The notes beneath the pieces are model-generated. The model did not search any database. It saw only the letters and a list, made by a program, of their open reading frames with translations, and had not been told where the DNA came from. This document shows positions 17,540-26,703 of a DNA stretch of 64,000 nt, one piece after another; position 1 is the stretch's first letter; the number at the start of each line of letters is the position of its first letter. The position numbers and the translations under genes were made by a program. This stretch comes from Peptostreptococcus porci (GTDB lineage Bacteria > Bacillota > Clostridia > Peptostreptococcales > Peptostreptococcaceae), in NCBI RefSeq assembly GCF_009695815.1, contig NZ_VUNE01000003.1, positions 248,001 to 312,000 of the forward strand, written 5' to 3'.

Positions 17540-18445
17540 CTATTTCATGTTTATAATTTGATTTACATAAATATCTTGAACAGAATTAACTCCACCTACG
17601 ACAAATATATTTTTTGCTTCTGTCGCCAATTTTGACATTGATGCCATCTTGTTTTTTGGAGTCAATAGTATGTCTGTCTTTTTTGAATTAACAATATTAA
17701 CCGCACTCATTGCATCTGCAAAATTTCTTCCATCTACAAAAGAGATGTCTTTATATGAAGTCTTTTCGGCAATCTTTACAGAGGTTTCATATCTATCTTT
17801 CCCATAAATTCTCTCACCATCTTCTTGACTTACAGAGTTTGGACCGCCAAATGTGTATACTACCTTGAACTCCTCAGTAAAATATGGAACATTACCTCTT
17901 ATCAGCATCAAGCCAAGATTTTTCTCTCTAAGTAGAGGATAAGCACTCAGGGCGTCTGGGTAATCTTCTCCATTCGCAACTCCAACGTTTTTATATCCAG
18001 CTTCGACCAAAGTCATTTTATTAGTTTCATACTTGTTTCTTCCTACAATTCTTTTTACATCTGCCTTACCAATATATGCTTGATCAATTTTAAAAGGAAT
18101 ATAATTATCGTAGCTATCGTCAGAATACACAACATATACTTTTTTAATATTTTTATCAGTTTCAGCTTTGCCAAATTCTGAGGATTTTGTGTAAAGAACA
18201 AGCTTTGCATTATACTTATTCACAAGATTCATAGCGCTCAAGATATCAGCAAAATTATATCCAGGTGCCACAACTAGTGTGTCTGACTTATTTTCCTTTG
18301 ATGCTTGAACTGACGTCAGCGTTCTATCGACACCGGAAACTCGCTCGAATTTTGTGGCAGCTTCAGCTTGAGCAAATGCTCCTGCCGTTATCAAGCCTGC
18401 AAATACTAAAGAGATTATTTTCTTTCTTTTTTTAAATACCTTCAT
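17540..18445 (-). CDS. Secreted CWB2 (cell wall binding repeat 2) protein without other domain
   Basis: 301 residues: signal peptide (about 1-30, ending AEAATKFER) and three CWB2 repeats that fill the rest, each with the RISGxDRxxTS, FADAxSA and VVGGxxSV-type landmarks (GVDRTLTSVQ, YETSVKIAEK, NFADAMSAVN, FVVGGVNSV). CWB2 triplets anchor surface proteins non-covalently to anionic cell-wall polymer, as in the Clostridioides S-layer family. With no effector domain this may be a structural surface-layer component or a bare anchor. Follows the related gene upstream by 41 nt. Confidence 0.92.
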   Translation of the reverse strand: MKVFKKRKKIISLVFAGLITAGAFAQAEAATKFERVSGVDRTLTSVQASKENKSDTLVVAPGYNFADILSAMNLVNKYNAKLVLYTKSSEFGKAETDKNIKKVYVVYSDDSYDNYIPFKIDQAYIGKADVKRIVGRNKYETNKMTLVEAGYKNVGVANGEDYPDALSAYPLLREKNLGLMLIRGNVPYFTEEFKVVYTFGGPNSVSQEDGERIYGKDRYETSVKIAEKTSYKDISFVDGRNFADAMSAVNIVNSKKTDILLTPKNKMASMSKLATEAKNIFVVGGVNSVQDIYVNQIINMK

Positions 18446-18486
18446 AACGCACCCCCAATAATAATTAAAAATTACACTTAGACCAA

Positions 18487-19863
18487 TTAAATTTCAAACT
18501 TTTTCAAAGGATCTCCTGAAGCCTTTATATACTTCGCTCCATCGATACCAACTACGCTATTTCTCATCAGATCAAAAACTTGTTTTGTGTTTTTCTTGTA
18601 AATACTGATGCCCGTATTCGAATTATCCAAAAAAGATTGCTCTGTCTGAACAAATACAACTACCTTTTTTTGAACACCATTTTTTATTACTCTTCCGATT
18701 TCAACGTACGTGGATGGATAATCAAAATTTACATCTACTAATGCTAAATCACAAATCAAGCCTTCTTTGAAAGACGAGCTGGATTTGTCATAGTGATATT
18801 TCGAATAAAAGGTAATGGCTGTTTCTTCCTCTGCAACTGAACTCATAACATTATATTTGATATCTGAAGTCAAGGCACTTGGCATATTAACCCTAATCCA
18901 TCCATCTGCATAATTAATCGGTATATTTCCAGACGAATTTTGACCACCCGTATTCACAGCTGGTGTTCCGTCGATTGCCTGCCTTACATACTGATCCTCC
19001 ACAGATTTTGGTCCACCTACGACAAAAATTTCCCCTGCATTTTTTGCGATATTCATGGTTTGAGCATTTTTATTTCTCGGAACCAATACAATATCCGCTT
19101 TTTTTGAGTTTGTAATATTTACAGCACTCATAGAATCGGCATAATTTCTACCATCTACAAAAACGACATTTTTCATAGCAGTTTTTTGAGCGATTTTATT
19201 TGAGGTATCATATCTATCAACACCTGCAATTCTCTGTCCACCATCTTGAACCACAGTATTTTTTCCACCAAATGTGTACACGACATTGTAACCACTTGAA
19301 TTATATGATTTTTTTCCGTTGACCAAGAGTATTCCTAAGTTTTCTTCTCTAAGAACACCATACGAGCTAAGTGCATCAGCGTATACCTCTCCTGTAGCGA
19401 CTCCTATATTTTTGTACTTAGTCAGTTCCAATGTCTTTCTATTCGTTTCATAAATATCTTTTCCAGTAATTCTGTTGACAGTTGCATTTTTTGCAAGCTT
19501 TAAATCTATAGCACTAGAAATCTTTCTATTACCTTCATTTCCACCAACTATATAAACAGACTTTATAGACTTGTCATTTTCAAACTGACCAATATTATCT
19601 CCATTCCCAACCAAAATCATTCTACCATTGAACTTATTCACTATATTCATTGCACTGATTGCATCTTGATAACTATATGCTGGAGCAATGACAAGAACAT
19701 CGCTGGAAAATGTTTTCGCGGACTCTATAGATGTAAGAACTCTGTCATTTCCGTAATATCTCGTATATTTTGTTTCAGCAAAAGAATTTGAATAACCTCC
19801 GAATGAAGCAATAGCCAAAAATGCGATTACTAATGAGATTTTCATTTTGTCTCTACCCTTCAT
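18487..19863 (-). CDS. CWB2 surface protein with an unrecognised C-terminal domain
   Basis: 458 residues from the ATG at 19863 (AGGAGGG six bases upstream; a start 27 nt further up lacks a site). Signal peptide to about residue 29, three CWB2 repeats to about 305, a Gly/Asn/Ser linker, then about 140 residues starting YADGWIRVNMP. The C-terminal domain looks like a mixed alpha/beta fold and is not recognised. The two CWB2 genes side by side are similar enough in layout to be duplicates. Function: cell-surface protein held by CWB2 modules. Confidence 0.9.
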   Translation of the reverse strand: MKGRDKMKISLVIAFLAIASFGGYSNSFAETKYTRYYGNDRVLTSIESAKTFSSDVLVIAPAYSYQDAISAMNIVNKFNGRMILVGNGDNIGQFENDKSIKSVYIVGGNEGNRKISSAIDLKLAKNATVNRITGKDIYETNRKTLELTKYKNIGVATGEVYADALSSYGVLREENLGILLVNGKKSYNSSGYNVVYTFGGKNTVVQDGGQRIAGVDRYDTSNKIAQKTAMKNVVFVDGRNYADSMSAVNITNSKKADIVLVPRNKNAQTMNIAKNAGEIFVVGGPKSVEDQYVRQAIDGTPAVNTGGQNSSGNIPINYADGWIRVNMPSALTSDIKYNVMSSVAEEETAITFYSKYHYDKSSSSFKEGLICDLALVDVNFDYPSTYVEIGRVIKNGVQKKVVVFVQTEQSFLDNSNTGISIYKKNTKQVFDLMRNSVVGIDGAKYIKASGDPLKKFEI

Positions 19864-19954
19864 ATAATCCCTCCTATCAGTACTAGACACTGCTAATTTA
19901 TTACATTATTTGTTTCTCTATATAAATTCAAAATTATATTGTCATATATATGAT

Positions 19955-20440
19955 TTAGAGTATTATTTCAAGCTCTAAACATTTCCATTCTTCACCAAGC
20001 ACAGTATATATCTCTGTTTCATCTAAGACTGTATCTTTAAATCCCACAGATTTATAACAGTAGTATGCAGACTCATTATTTTCAAATACACCCAAAGAAA
20101 TTTTTTTAGCACCAATAATTTCCTGTGCATATTTTATTCCCAATTGTAACATTCCTTTTCCATACCCATTACCACGCTTTTCTGGGTCTACTACTATAAA
20201 TCCAAACCTCAACTCATCAAAGTTCTCTGTTGGTCTTCTCATTGTGAAAAAGCCTATTAGCTCATCATCATTAACAGCTGTAAACGCCATTAGATTATTA
20301 ACAAATCCGAACTGTTCTCTGCTGATTGGATAATCACCCAAAACGCCTGCAGACCATTTATAAAAATCTCTTTCGTCGCTTATCCAAGAAAGGATTGTAT
20401 CTGCATCATTTTCATTATAAGATCTTAATCTAAATTCCAT
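19955..20440 (-). CDS. GNAT-family N-acetyltransferase
   Basis: 161 residues. The acetyl-CoA-binding motif is seen as VDPEKRGNGYGKGMLQLGIKYA (R/Q-x-x-G-x-G/A) near residues 92-113, followed by LGVFENNESAYYCYKSVGFKD, the usual motif B. RimJ/RimL-like in overall pattern; substrate not predictable. AAAGGAG precedes the ATG. Confidence 0.88.
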   Translation of the reverse strand: MEFRLRSYNENDADTILSWISDERDFYKWSAGVLGDYPISREQFGFVNNLMAFTAVNDDELIGFFTMRRPTENFDELRFGFIVVDPEKRGNGYGKGMLQLGIKYAQEIIGAKKISLGVFENNESAYYCYKSVGFKDTVLDETEIYTVLGEEWKCLELEIIL

Positions 20441-20524
20441 TTCTTCTCCTTTAAGTTCAAAAATTAGTCGTCTTTATTGTATTGTCAATTTTGAAAGCTA
20501 ACCGTAGCTCCTCACTAAATCTTA

Positions 20525-20845
20525 CTACTTTTTCTTTTTTGAAAACAAGCCCCCAATAAAGCTTCCAATCAACGAAATTATTCCATATATCAATATATAG
20601 ATAGCTGCACTCTCGTTATAAAATATAAATAGCGTCGAAGCGAAAATCAACATTACCATCAATGTGTAAATAAAATCAAACGATTTTACAATCCCATAAA
20701 TTAGAGAAAGTATAAAACATACTACTGGAATTACAATTAGCAAAATAAACATAGCACTCCCTGTATCCTGAATGAGTAGTGGTAAAACATAAAAAACAAA
20801 TATATTAGCTATCAAAAAAACCGACATATCTCTTAATTTTTTCAT
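20525..20845 (-). CDS. Small membrane protein, unknown function
   Basis: 106 residues with four hydrophobic segments (about 8-24, 31-52, 57-74, 79-100) and a KKKK C-terminus, suggesting a four-helix inner-membrane protein. GGAGGTG precedes the ATG. No family recognised and neighbours give no clue. Confidence 0.65.
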   Translation of the reverse strand: MKKLRDMSVFLIANIFVFYVLPLLIQDTGSAMFILLIVIPVVCFILSLIYGIVKSFDFIYTLMVMLIFASTLFIFYNESAAIYILIYGIISLIGSFIGGLFSKKKK

Positions 20846-20911
20846 TCTTACACCTCCACAACGTCTATATTTACTCAGGTTTTCCCTATTTTAAAGCAAG
20901 GCAAGAGCAAT

Positions 20912-21409
20912 CTATATATTGTCTTTAATTATCTTCCATTGATTATATAAATCATCAATTGAAAATCTAGCATTGGCAGGACTTGTAGATGGAAGCTGTA
21001 TACTCTCAACACCGATTTTCTTTTCATGATATTTTCGGTAGTAACGATAGGATGTCCCGCCATTACAAAAAATATTTTTTATATCTGCCACCTTAAATAT
21101 AGGGCTTAAGTCTGACGCAACTACATTTTGAATACTGGAATCACTTGAGCCAATGATGTCACACTGATAGATCACATCATATACTGCAATATGATGTCTA
21201 AGAAGAAATTCTCGTCTCTCTTCTATATCTGTTCCCAATGACTCTTCGAAAATACGTTCAAGTAAAGGCCAAAAACGATTTTGAGGATGACCGTAAAAAA
21301 ATCCGTATTCTCGAGTTTTAATGGATGGAAATGATCCCAAAATTAAAATTTTCGAATCAGCTTGAAAAAGAGGTTGAAGTGGATGGACTATAGTCTGATG
21401 TTCTCTCAC
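20912..21409 (-). CDS. Hypoxanthine-DNA glycosylase (DNA-deoxyinosine glycosylase, UDG superfamily)
   Basis: 165 residues from a GTG at 21409 with GGAGGG eight bases upstream. The UDG-superfamily motifs of the deoxyinosine-specific group are visible: ILGSFPS near the N-terminus, FFYGHPQNRFWP (about 38-49) and the C-terminal LPSTSPANA loop. It would excise deaminated adenine from DNA. Its GTG overlaps the stop of a 26-codon reading frame. Confidence 0.88.
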   Translation of the reverse strand: MREHQTIVHPLQPLFQADSKILILGSFPSIKTREYGFFYGHPQNRFWPLLERIFEESLGTDIEERREFLLRHHIAVYDVIYQCDIIGSSDSSIQNVVASDLSPIFKVADIKNIFCNGGTSYRYYRKYHEKKIGVESIQLPSTSPANARFSIDDLYNQWKIIKDNI

Positions 21410-21486
21410 TCTTCAGTCCCTCCAACATATTTCGTTTTCCATGCATTAATATATTCAAATTCTAGATACGCTTTAATTAATTCCAT
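21406..21486 (-). CDS. 26-codon reading frame coupled to the glycosylase gene
   Basis: ATG at 21486 with GAGGTGG upstream encodes MELIKAYLEFEYINAWKTKY plus VGGTEE. Its TGA overlaps the GTG start of the glycosylase (GTGA, 4 nt). It has its own ribosome binding site and coupling overlap but no known homologue comes to mind. It may be a small leader peptide or the leftover end of a larger gene. Confidence 0.45.
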   Translation of the reverse strand: MELIKAYLEFEYINAWKTKYVGGTEE

Positions 21487-21579
21487 TCTTCCACCTCAAA
21501 CCACAATAAAAATTTTCACTCTTTCTTTATTATATTTTAACACTTTAGCACTATATTAATCAACTTCAAAGAATTCTTT

Positions 21580-22179
21580 TTACAATTGTCCATTCCTGAC
21601 TATTTTTCTTCTAAACAATCCATGTTTATTACAATAGTAGTAAATCATACCTCCACCTCTAACAAAAAATCTAGCTTCAGCATTTCCCTCAGGATATAGC
21701 TTTATCATTTCGAATTTACTTGAATTGACATATGCAATAAAGCTTATATAATGATTTTTTTCCATTGGATGATTTATTTTTATGTAAACCTCATTGTCAA
21801 TTTTTTCGGCAACGATCTCGTGTTCATCATTTATTTCCTCAATATCTAATGCCGGTAGAGTTACTCCACAACAACTTATCAATACATCTCCCATTGAATT
21901 TACTGTATTTCCGCAAATAGGACACACATATAGCTTTGACTTCATAATATTACTTGATCTATTTTCATTTATTATGTTCTCTCCAGACAATAATTCTATT
22001 ATCGAAATATTTAATGCCTTTGATATTGGCTCGATTAAAGATATGTCTGGAAGCCCCTTCCCCGTTTCCCATTTTGAAACAGCTTTATCACTTACTCCTA
22101 GAATTTCTGCCAATTCTAATTGTGTCATATTTTTTTGCTTTCTCAATTTCTTTATAGTTTCACCAGTTATATAATTCAT
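21580..22179 (-). CDS. HTH regulator fused to a desulfoferrodoxin-like module
   Basis: 199 residues from the ATG at 22179 (AGGAGTG site). Residues 5-65 are an XRE/Cro-type HTH (MTQLELAEILGVSDKAVSKWE). Then comes a desulforedoxin-type centre, C86-x2-C89 ... C103-C104, and a superoxide-reductase-like domain in which H120, H137 and H143 (NHPMEKNH) and C183/H186 (CNKHG) match the four-His-one-Cys iron site of desulfoferrodoxin. The Lys next to the first His in true reductases is not evident (E119 here). A redox- or iron-sensing regulator is the natural reading; target genes unknown. Confidence 0.82.
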   Translation of the reverse strand: MNYITGETIKKLRKQKNMTQLELAEILGVSDKAVSKWETGKGLPDISLIEPISKALNISIIELLSGENIINENRSSNIMKSKLYVCPICGNTVNSMGDVLISCCGVTLPALDIEEINDEHEIVAEKIDNEVYIKINHPMEKNHYISFIAYVNSSKFEMIKLYPEGNAEARFFVRGGGMIYYYCNKHGLFRRKIVRNGQL

Positions 22180-22284
22180 TATTTTCACTCCTATTTATTA
22201 ATATTATCATTTTTGTTGTTATCTTATAAGACTATACTAAGATTAGCATTAAAGAGATTTAATTACAACCTACGTAAAGTAGAG

Positions 22285-22321
22285 TAAAAAAAGAACAGCC
22301 AACATAGACTGGCTGCTCTAT
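22285..22321 (-). terminator. Rho-independent terminator
   Basis: Stem CAGCCA/TGGCTG (22296-22301 with 22310-22315), extended by further pairs, followed on the minus strand by a run of seven T (22286-22292). It ends the membrane-protein gene at 22378. Confidence 0.8.
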
Positions 22322-22377
22322 TTCACTCTAATAATTGTATTGCAAGGATTTCTAAAACCTCGCATACCATCATCTTT

Positions 22378-22890
22378 TTAGTTATTTTCCATATTCTCGA
22401 TATGTTTTTTTATTTTATTTCCAAATTCTTTAAATCGCTTTTTCTCTTCTGGCCAAATTTTTGTGACTCTATCAACTGCGATAATAAAGATAATCACAGA
22501 TGCATAATCTTTGGCTTTTTCGATCATACCAATACTTTCAAGAACAATCAACAGCAAATAAAAAGTAAAAAGAATGGTACGTTTCGGAAGTGCAATCAAA
22601 AACTCTATGCCAGCCTTGTAGCCGACATAAATTTGACGATTAATACCATTAGACTTTTCCAATCGTCTATTAATAAGTCCGGATATTCTGGTGTAAAACC
22701 AATCCGAAGTAAAAAACAAAGACTGAACAGCAATGGCTAATAGTCCAATATTATTTGCATATTTTTCCTCATAGCCAAAAGCACGTGCCAATAAATAAGC
22801 CCAATCACCATTATCAATACATATCAAAACAGAAAAGTACACAACGGCTAAAGCTATGGCTATAAGCAGTAAAGAACGAAAAAATTTCAT
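22378..22890 (-). CDS. Membrane protein, unknown function
   Basis: 170 residues from the ATG at 22890; an ATG nine bases upstream sits too close to the GAGGGAG site. Helices near residues 5-24, 47-62, 100-117 and 130-143, and a charged C-terminus (KKRFKEFGNKIKKHIENMENN). Not recognised. Single gene with its own terminator. Confidence 0.65.
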   Translation of the reverse strand: MKFFRSLLLIAIALAVVYFSVLICIDNGDWAYLLARAFGYEEKYANNIGLLAIAVQSLFFTSDWFYTRISGLINRRLEKSNGINRQIYVGYKAGIEFLIALPKRTILFTFYLLLIVLESIGMIEKAKDYASVIIFIIAVDRVTKIWPEEKKRFKEFGNKIKKHIENMENN

Positions 22891-23013
22891 TATATTCATA
22901 CTCCCTCACACTCTATTTATTTCACTTTATTATAATATGTTAACTAAAGCAAGTCAAGAATAGTTCTTTTCTATGTTTTCGATATATTTACTTAGTCCTA
23001 GCAACCGATTCTC

Positions 23014-23895
23014 TTACAGTATCTTGGACCAAAGCAACATATTGTCCTCAAAAACAATCTGGATTTTTCCTGTATCCTTTAGCCATGATAAATATGATTT
23101 TACAGTACTGCCAACCAGCACATATTGTTCAACATTTAATGTCAATCCATAGTCATTGAACAGCTTTTGTAAAATATGTTCAAATGAAATTGGTCTTTCG
23201 CATATCTCTTCTATCTTATTAGCAACTTCAATAGTTTTGTCGATATTATACTGTGCTAGCTCCTGTATATCCTCACATACGTCAGCATGTGCAGGCACGA
23301 ATATCTTTGCATTTAGAGTTTTTATATACTCCAAAGTTTGAAGATACTTTTCGACATCGTATAAAAACGCTATTTTATATTTATCAAGTGTATTTTTACT
23401 CGATATGCAATCAGCCAAATATATCACGTTATCCGGAGTTTTAAATCCGACCATATCGAGGAAATGACCAGGCAAGTGTATAATTTCAAAGCCCTCTGGA
23501 ATATTTTCTTCGGATAGATATTGAGCATCACTTTCCTGTGCCATCAAAAATTTATGTCTTAAATCTTTAAATGGATACCCGCCAAACAAATATGCTGGTT
23601 CCAATTCAGTGTGTCTAGTAAACGCACATTCTTTTCCTGGAGCAAATATTTTACAGCCAGTGTTTGATTGAAGGTATTTGTTTCCTCCAATGTGATCAGC
23701 GTTTGAGTGCGTGTTATATATTGCTTTTAGCTTCCATCCGTTTGCATCAATTAATTTTCTTATCTTTCTACCCGCTTCTTTGTCGTTACCACTATCTATA
23801 ATACACACATCTTCGTCATTCAATTTGACCAATCCAACTTTTGCTGGACTCTGTATGTAGTAGCAATTTTCTGTTATTTGAATCAATTCGTACAC
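23014..23895 (-). CDS. Metallo-beta-lactamase-fold hydrolase with variant metal motif
   Basis: 293 residues from a GTG at 23895 (GGAGATG site). The MBL motif reads THSNADHIGG: H63, N65, D67, H68, so the second His of HxHxDH is Asn. Later ligands are present (LPGH near 148, YLADC, FVPAHADV). The C-terminal about 80 residues look helical, possibly a winged helix. Asn variants of this motif occur in several MBL groups, so activity is not excluded; substrate unknown. Confidence 0.85.
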   Translation of the reverse strand: MYELIQITENCYYIQSPAKVGLVKLNDEDVCIIDSGNDKEAGRKIRKLIDANGWKLKAIYNTHSNADHIGGNKYLQSNTGCKIFAPGKECAFTRHTELEPAYLFGGYPFKDLRHKFLMAQESDAQYLSEENIPEGFEIIHLPGHFLDMVGFKTPDNVIYLADCISSKNTLDKYKIAFLYDVEKYLQTLEYIKTLNAKIFVPAHADVCEDIQELAQYNIDKTIEVANKIEEICERPISFEHILQKLFNDYGLTLNVEQYVLVGSTVKSYLSWLKDTGKIQIVFEDNMLLWSKIL

Positions 23896-23941
23896 AATAT
23901 CATCTCCAATCACGATATATTATATCAAAAAACAAATTATG

Positions 23942-23962
23942 TATAATTATACCATAATTATA
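23942..23962 (-). promoter_or_regulatory. Extended -10 promoter inside a palindrome, upstream of the MBL gene
   Basis: TATAATTAT-ACC-ATAATTATA (nine-base arms). On the minus strand it contains TATGG-TATAAT, an extended -10 (23946-23951) reading toward the MBL gene about 50 bases away. The 13-mer AATTATACCATAA is shared with the repeat at 17406-17418. Confidence 0.45.
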
Positions 23963-24060
23963 TGTGTAATATTATTATAAATTATGTGTTTAATTGCCAT
24001 ACAAAAATTTCGTAAAGATTTATAGCACCGTCATTGTATTTTCTTTTTTTCTGTCTCAAT

Positions 24061-26691
24061 CTACTTAAAATATAATTTTATACAAGCGTTGATATTTTCA
24101 TTCATATTGTTTATATCCATAAACTCATATGCTCCCATTAAGTTTGTCAAGACGAAAGTTTCATCCTTACCAATTTTTGCATTTTTCCCATGATTGACAT
24201 TTGGATTGCTTTTATCATTTTTTTCGACAACCATATCCCACCTATGCTCCGGATCTTCCTTGTCATCATTTTTAACATATATTCCCAATGCTATTTTATC
24301 ACCTTTTTTCAATATATTAATATACTCTTGAGGTATTTTTAAGGTATGATATCCAGCCTTTTCCATTTTTCCTGATAAAATCTTCGCCTTGTCTTTCTCT
24401 AACTTATTATTGATATCTTCTATCTCTTCTAATTGCTCATTACCAAATTCTCTACTATATTTTTCAAAATTATTTATATAATATATCTCATATTCTGCAT
24501 TTGGCTTTGTTGTATAAAATCCTACTGAATCCATAATTTGATTATTTTCAGAAATTGAATATTTGTTGAAAAGTATCGTCTTATCTCCATACTTATCTGG
24601 ACTTATATATCCGGTAAATGCGTAGTCATCATATTGATAAACTCCTTTAAACTCATCAACATCCCTTACATCTGTAAAAACATACGCATCACTACATATT
24701 CCACTGCTTTTATACGACACAAAGAAATATCCTTTGTCACCAAAATATTCTGTCTGAGAATCTTTTACAATCCATGCTCCATCAATATCTGGTCTATTTC
24801 CAACTGGAAAATTTTCTTTACTAAAATTATCGTCCCATCCAACTATTGCAATAGCATGATTCGGATTCGTATTATAGTCCAAAGAAGAATATGCCTTCTT
24901 TTCATTGCTATATGTACTGCTATTAGAATAAGGGAATGTTTTATTTCCGTCATGAGCCATATATATGTTGGAAACTACTGCACCATTATTTTTTATCGCT
25001 TCTTTTATCTGCTTCATTAAAATATCGTCATTTGATGCAATTTTTTTATTATCAATAGTTTTTAAAAATTCAAATCCTAGCACTTGTCTAACCGGCTTTT
25101 TCACTACAGGATTCTTGGCTTCATTTCTCACTACAATTTCTGTTTTGTACTCCCTGCTCATTTCTTCTATTATAGCCTTTTCCTTATCGTTTAAATAAGG
25201 AGCTGTAACAAAATCATGCTTTATAGGAATATACTTATCATCAGATTCGAGAATTGGACCTCTTCCAGAAATAAAATACGAAATATCTGATTCTCTATTC
25301 CTTCCCTCTCTGACATTTAACTCACGTCCCTTGTCTTTAAAAGAAAATCCATGTCTATTTTCCATATTATTCTCAGATAAGTCTAGCTCCACGCCCTCTT
25401 TCATCTTTATATGAGATTCTAAAGCTGCCATACTTGCAAAGCTTCTGCATCCACCATCGTAAAATTGATTCTTAACTGTAGTTACATATGATTTACCATC
25501 AACGTTTCTCAAATCAAATCTCACGGGTAACCCAGTCGTCTTTTCTAATTCAATATCTTTATTCTCAATGTTCTCTTTATCCTTATCATTTTTTACTTCG
25601 CTTTTATTTTCCTTCTTATTTCCTCCACTTTCATCCTTATCATCATTTTTATCACTATCGCTCTTTTTATTATCGCTAGGTTTTATAACATCGGACCTTG
25701 ACACAACATTTTGATCAGCTCTAGCTTTCTCGCCATTAGTCACAGTATCCTTTCCAATTATTTCAGCTTTAGTTCCATTATTTACCACTCGTTTTCCAAC
25801 GAAAATCAACTCTAAATTTGATAGTTTTTTTGCTCTAGTGTATACATCATAGGATTTTTTGCCAAATATTATAGGAGATTTTGATTTAGATGCGTATGGA
25901 CCTGCTACTAAACCATCAACCAAATACGAATCTTCAGATGATGCAATAAATACCTTATTTCCATCAAAAGAATTTAAATATGTACTTATTATTTTTTTGT
26001 TTGTGTCATTTCTATCCATTCCACTTACTCTTACATAATTCATTGTTCTCAAATCATTATTAGAAACTGAGTTTTCACCACCAATTACAGTTATTTTGTC
26101 GCTGTGTATTCCCAAGTTCCTTATTTTTTTATCAAAAACAAGTATTGCATAATTTTCTATACATGAAACAGGTGATATTGATATTGCATCTGATATAGAA
26201 TTTCTACCTACTACAAATATACCTTTCACACTTCCCAGTTTTTCTTTTACCCTTAGTGATGTATCAAATCTGTCTTCTCCATAAATTCTTTCAACAGATA
26301 TCCCTTTTTGGATAATAAAGTTTTCGATTTTTTTTGATATGGAATTTATTCCGCCAGCAATAATTACTTTTTTTACTCCACTTTGTTCAAAAAAGGTTTC
26401 CACCTTTTTAGAAAGTGAAGTTCCTGTATTTAAGACAATGGGTGCATCTAACTTATTCGATAACGGCCCAAATACAAGCGAATCTATAATTTTATCATTC
26501 TCTCCTGATGCTAGAATTACAGTATCAATATTTTTATACTTCTCAGCTATTTTTATAGATGTTTCTATTCTGTCAACTCCACCTATCAATGTTTCCGTTG
26601 TAGCGTAACTTCTAAAATTAATTGCGCTAGCTATCATAAACAATAATACAAGCAAAAAAACAAAGTTCCTTTTCAGTTTTATTCTTCTCAT
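24061..26691 (-). CDS. Surface cysteine protease: CWB2 x3 + papain-like (C1) domain
   Basis: 876 residues. Signal peptide (about 1-31); three CWB2 repeats (about 33-315); a Lys/Asp/Glu/Asn-rich linker (about 330-385); a C1-type protease domain (about 388-670) with oxyanion Q409, catalytic C415 (QFYDGGCRSFAS), H612 (NPNHAIAIVGWDD) and, at the Asn position, D644 in WIVKDSQ; then a lectin-like beta-rich tail. This is the domain set of the Clostridioides Cwp84/Cwp13 proteases, but with the CWB2 anchor at the N-terminus. It starts 12 bases after the peptide-importer ATPase gene, so it is probably co-transcribed with it. Likely role: processing surface proteins or feeding peptides to the importer. 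Confidence 0.9.
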   Translation of the reverse strand: MRRIKLKRNFVFLLVLLFMIASAINFRSYATTETLIGGVDRIETSIKIAEKYKNIDTVILASGENDKIIDSLVFGPLSNKLDAPIVLNTGTSLSKKVETFFEQSGVKKVIIAGGINSISKKIENFIIQKGISVERIYGEDRFDTSLRVKEKLGSVKGIFVVGRNSISDAISISPVSCIENYAILVFDKKIRNLGIHSDKITVIGGENSVSNNDLRTMNYVRVSGMDRNDTNKKIISTYLNSFDGNKVFIASSEDSYLVDGLVAGPYASKSKSPIIFGKKSYDVYTRAKKLSNLELIFVGKRVVNNGTKAEIIGKDTVTNGEKARADQNVVSRSDVIKPSDNKKSDSDKNDDKDESGGNKKENKSEVKNDKDKENIENKDIELEKTTGLPVRFDLRNVDGKSYVTTVKNQFYDGGCRSFASMAALESHIKMKEGVELDLSENNMENRHGFSFKDKGRELNVREGRNRESDISYFISGRGPILESDDKYIPIKHDFVTAPYLNDKEKAIIEEMSREYKTEIVVRNEAKNPVVKKPVRQVLGFEFLKTIDNKKIASNDDILMKQIKEAIKNNGAVVSNIYMAHDGNKTFPYSNSSTYSNEKKAYSSLDYNTNPNHAIAIVGWDDNFSKENFPVGNRPDIDGAWIVKDSQTEYFGDKGYFFVSYKSSGICSDAYVFTDVRDVDEFKGVYQYDDYAFTGYISPDKYGDKTILFNKYSISENNQIMDSVGFYTTKPNAEYEIYYINNFEKYSREFGNEQLEEIEDINNKLEKDKAKILSGKMEKAGYHTLKIPQEYINILKKGDKIALGIYVKNDDKEDPEHRWDMVVEKNDKSNPNVNHGKNAKIGKDETFVLTNLMGAYEFMDINNMNENINACIKLYFK

Positions 26692-26703
26692 AAAGACTAC
26701 CCC

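Noticed and set aside
24634-25679. Several open frames on the plus strand under the surface protease gene
   Set aside because: No ribosome binding sites and compositions typical of antisense frames; the minus-strand gene has clear domains throughout.
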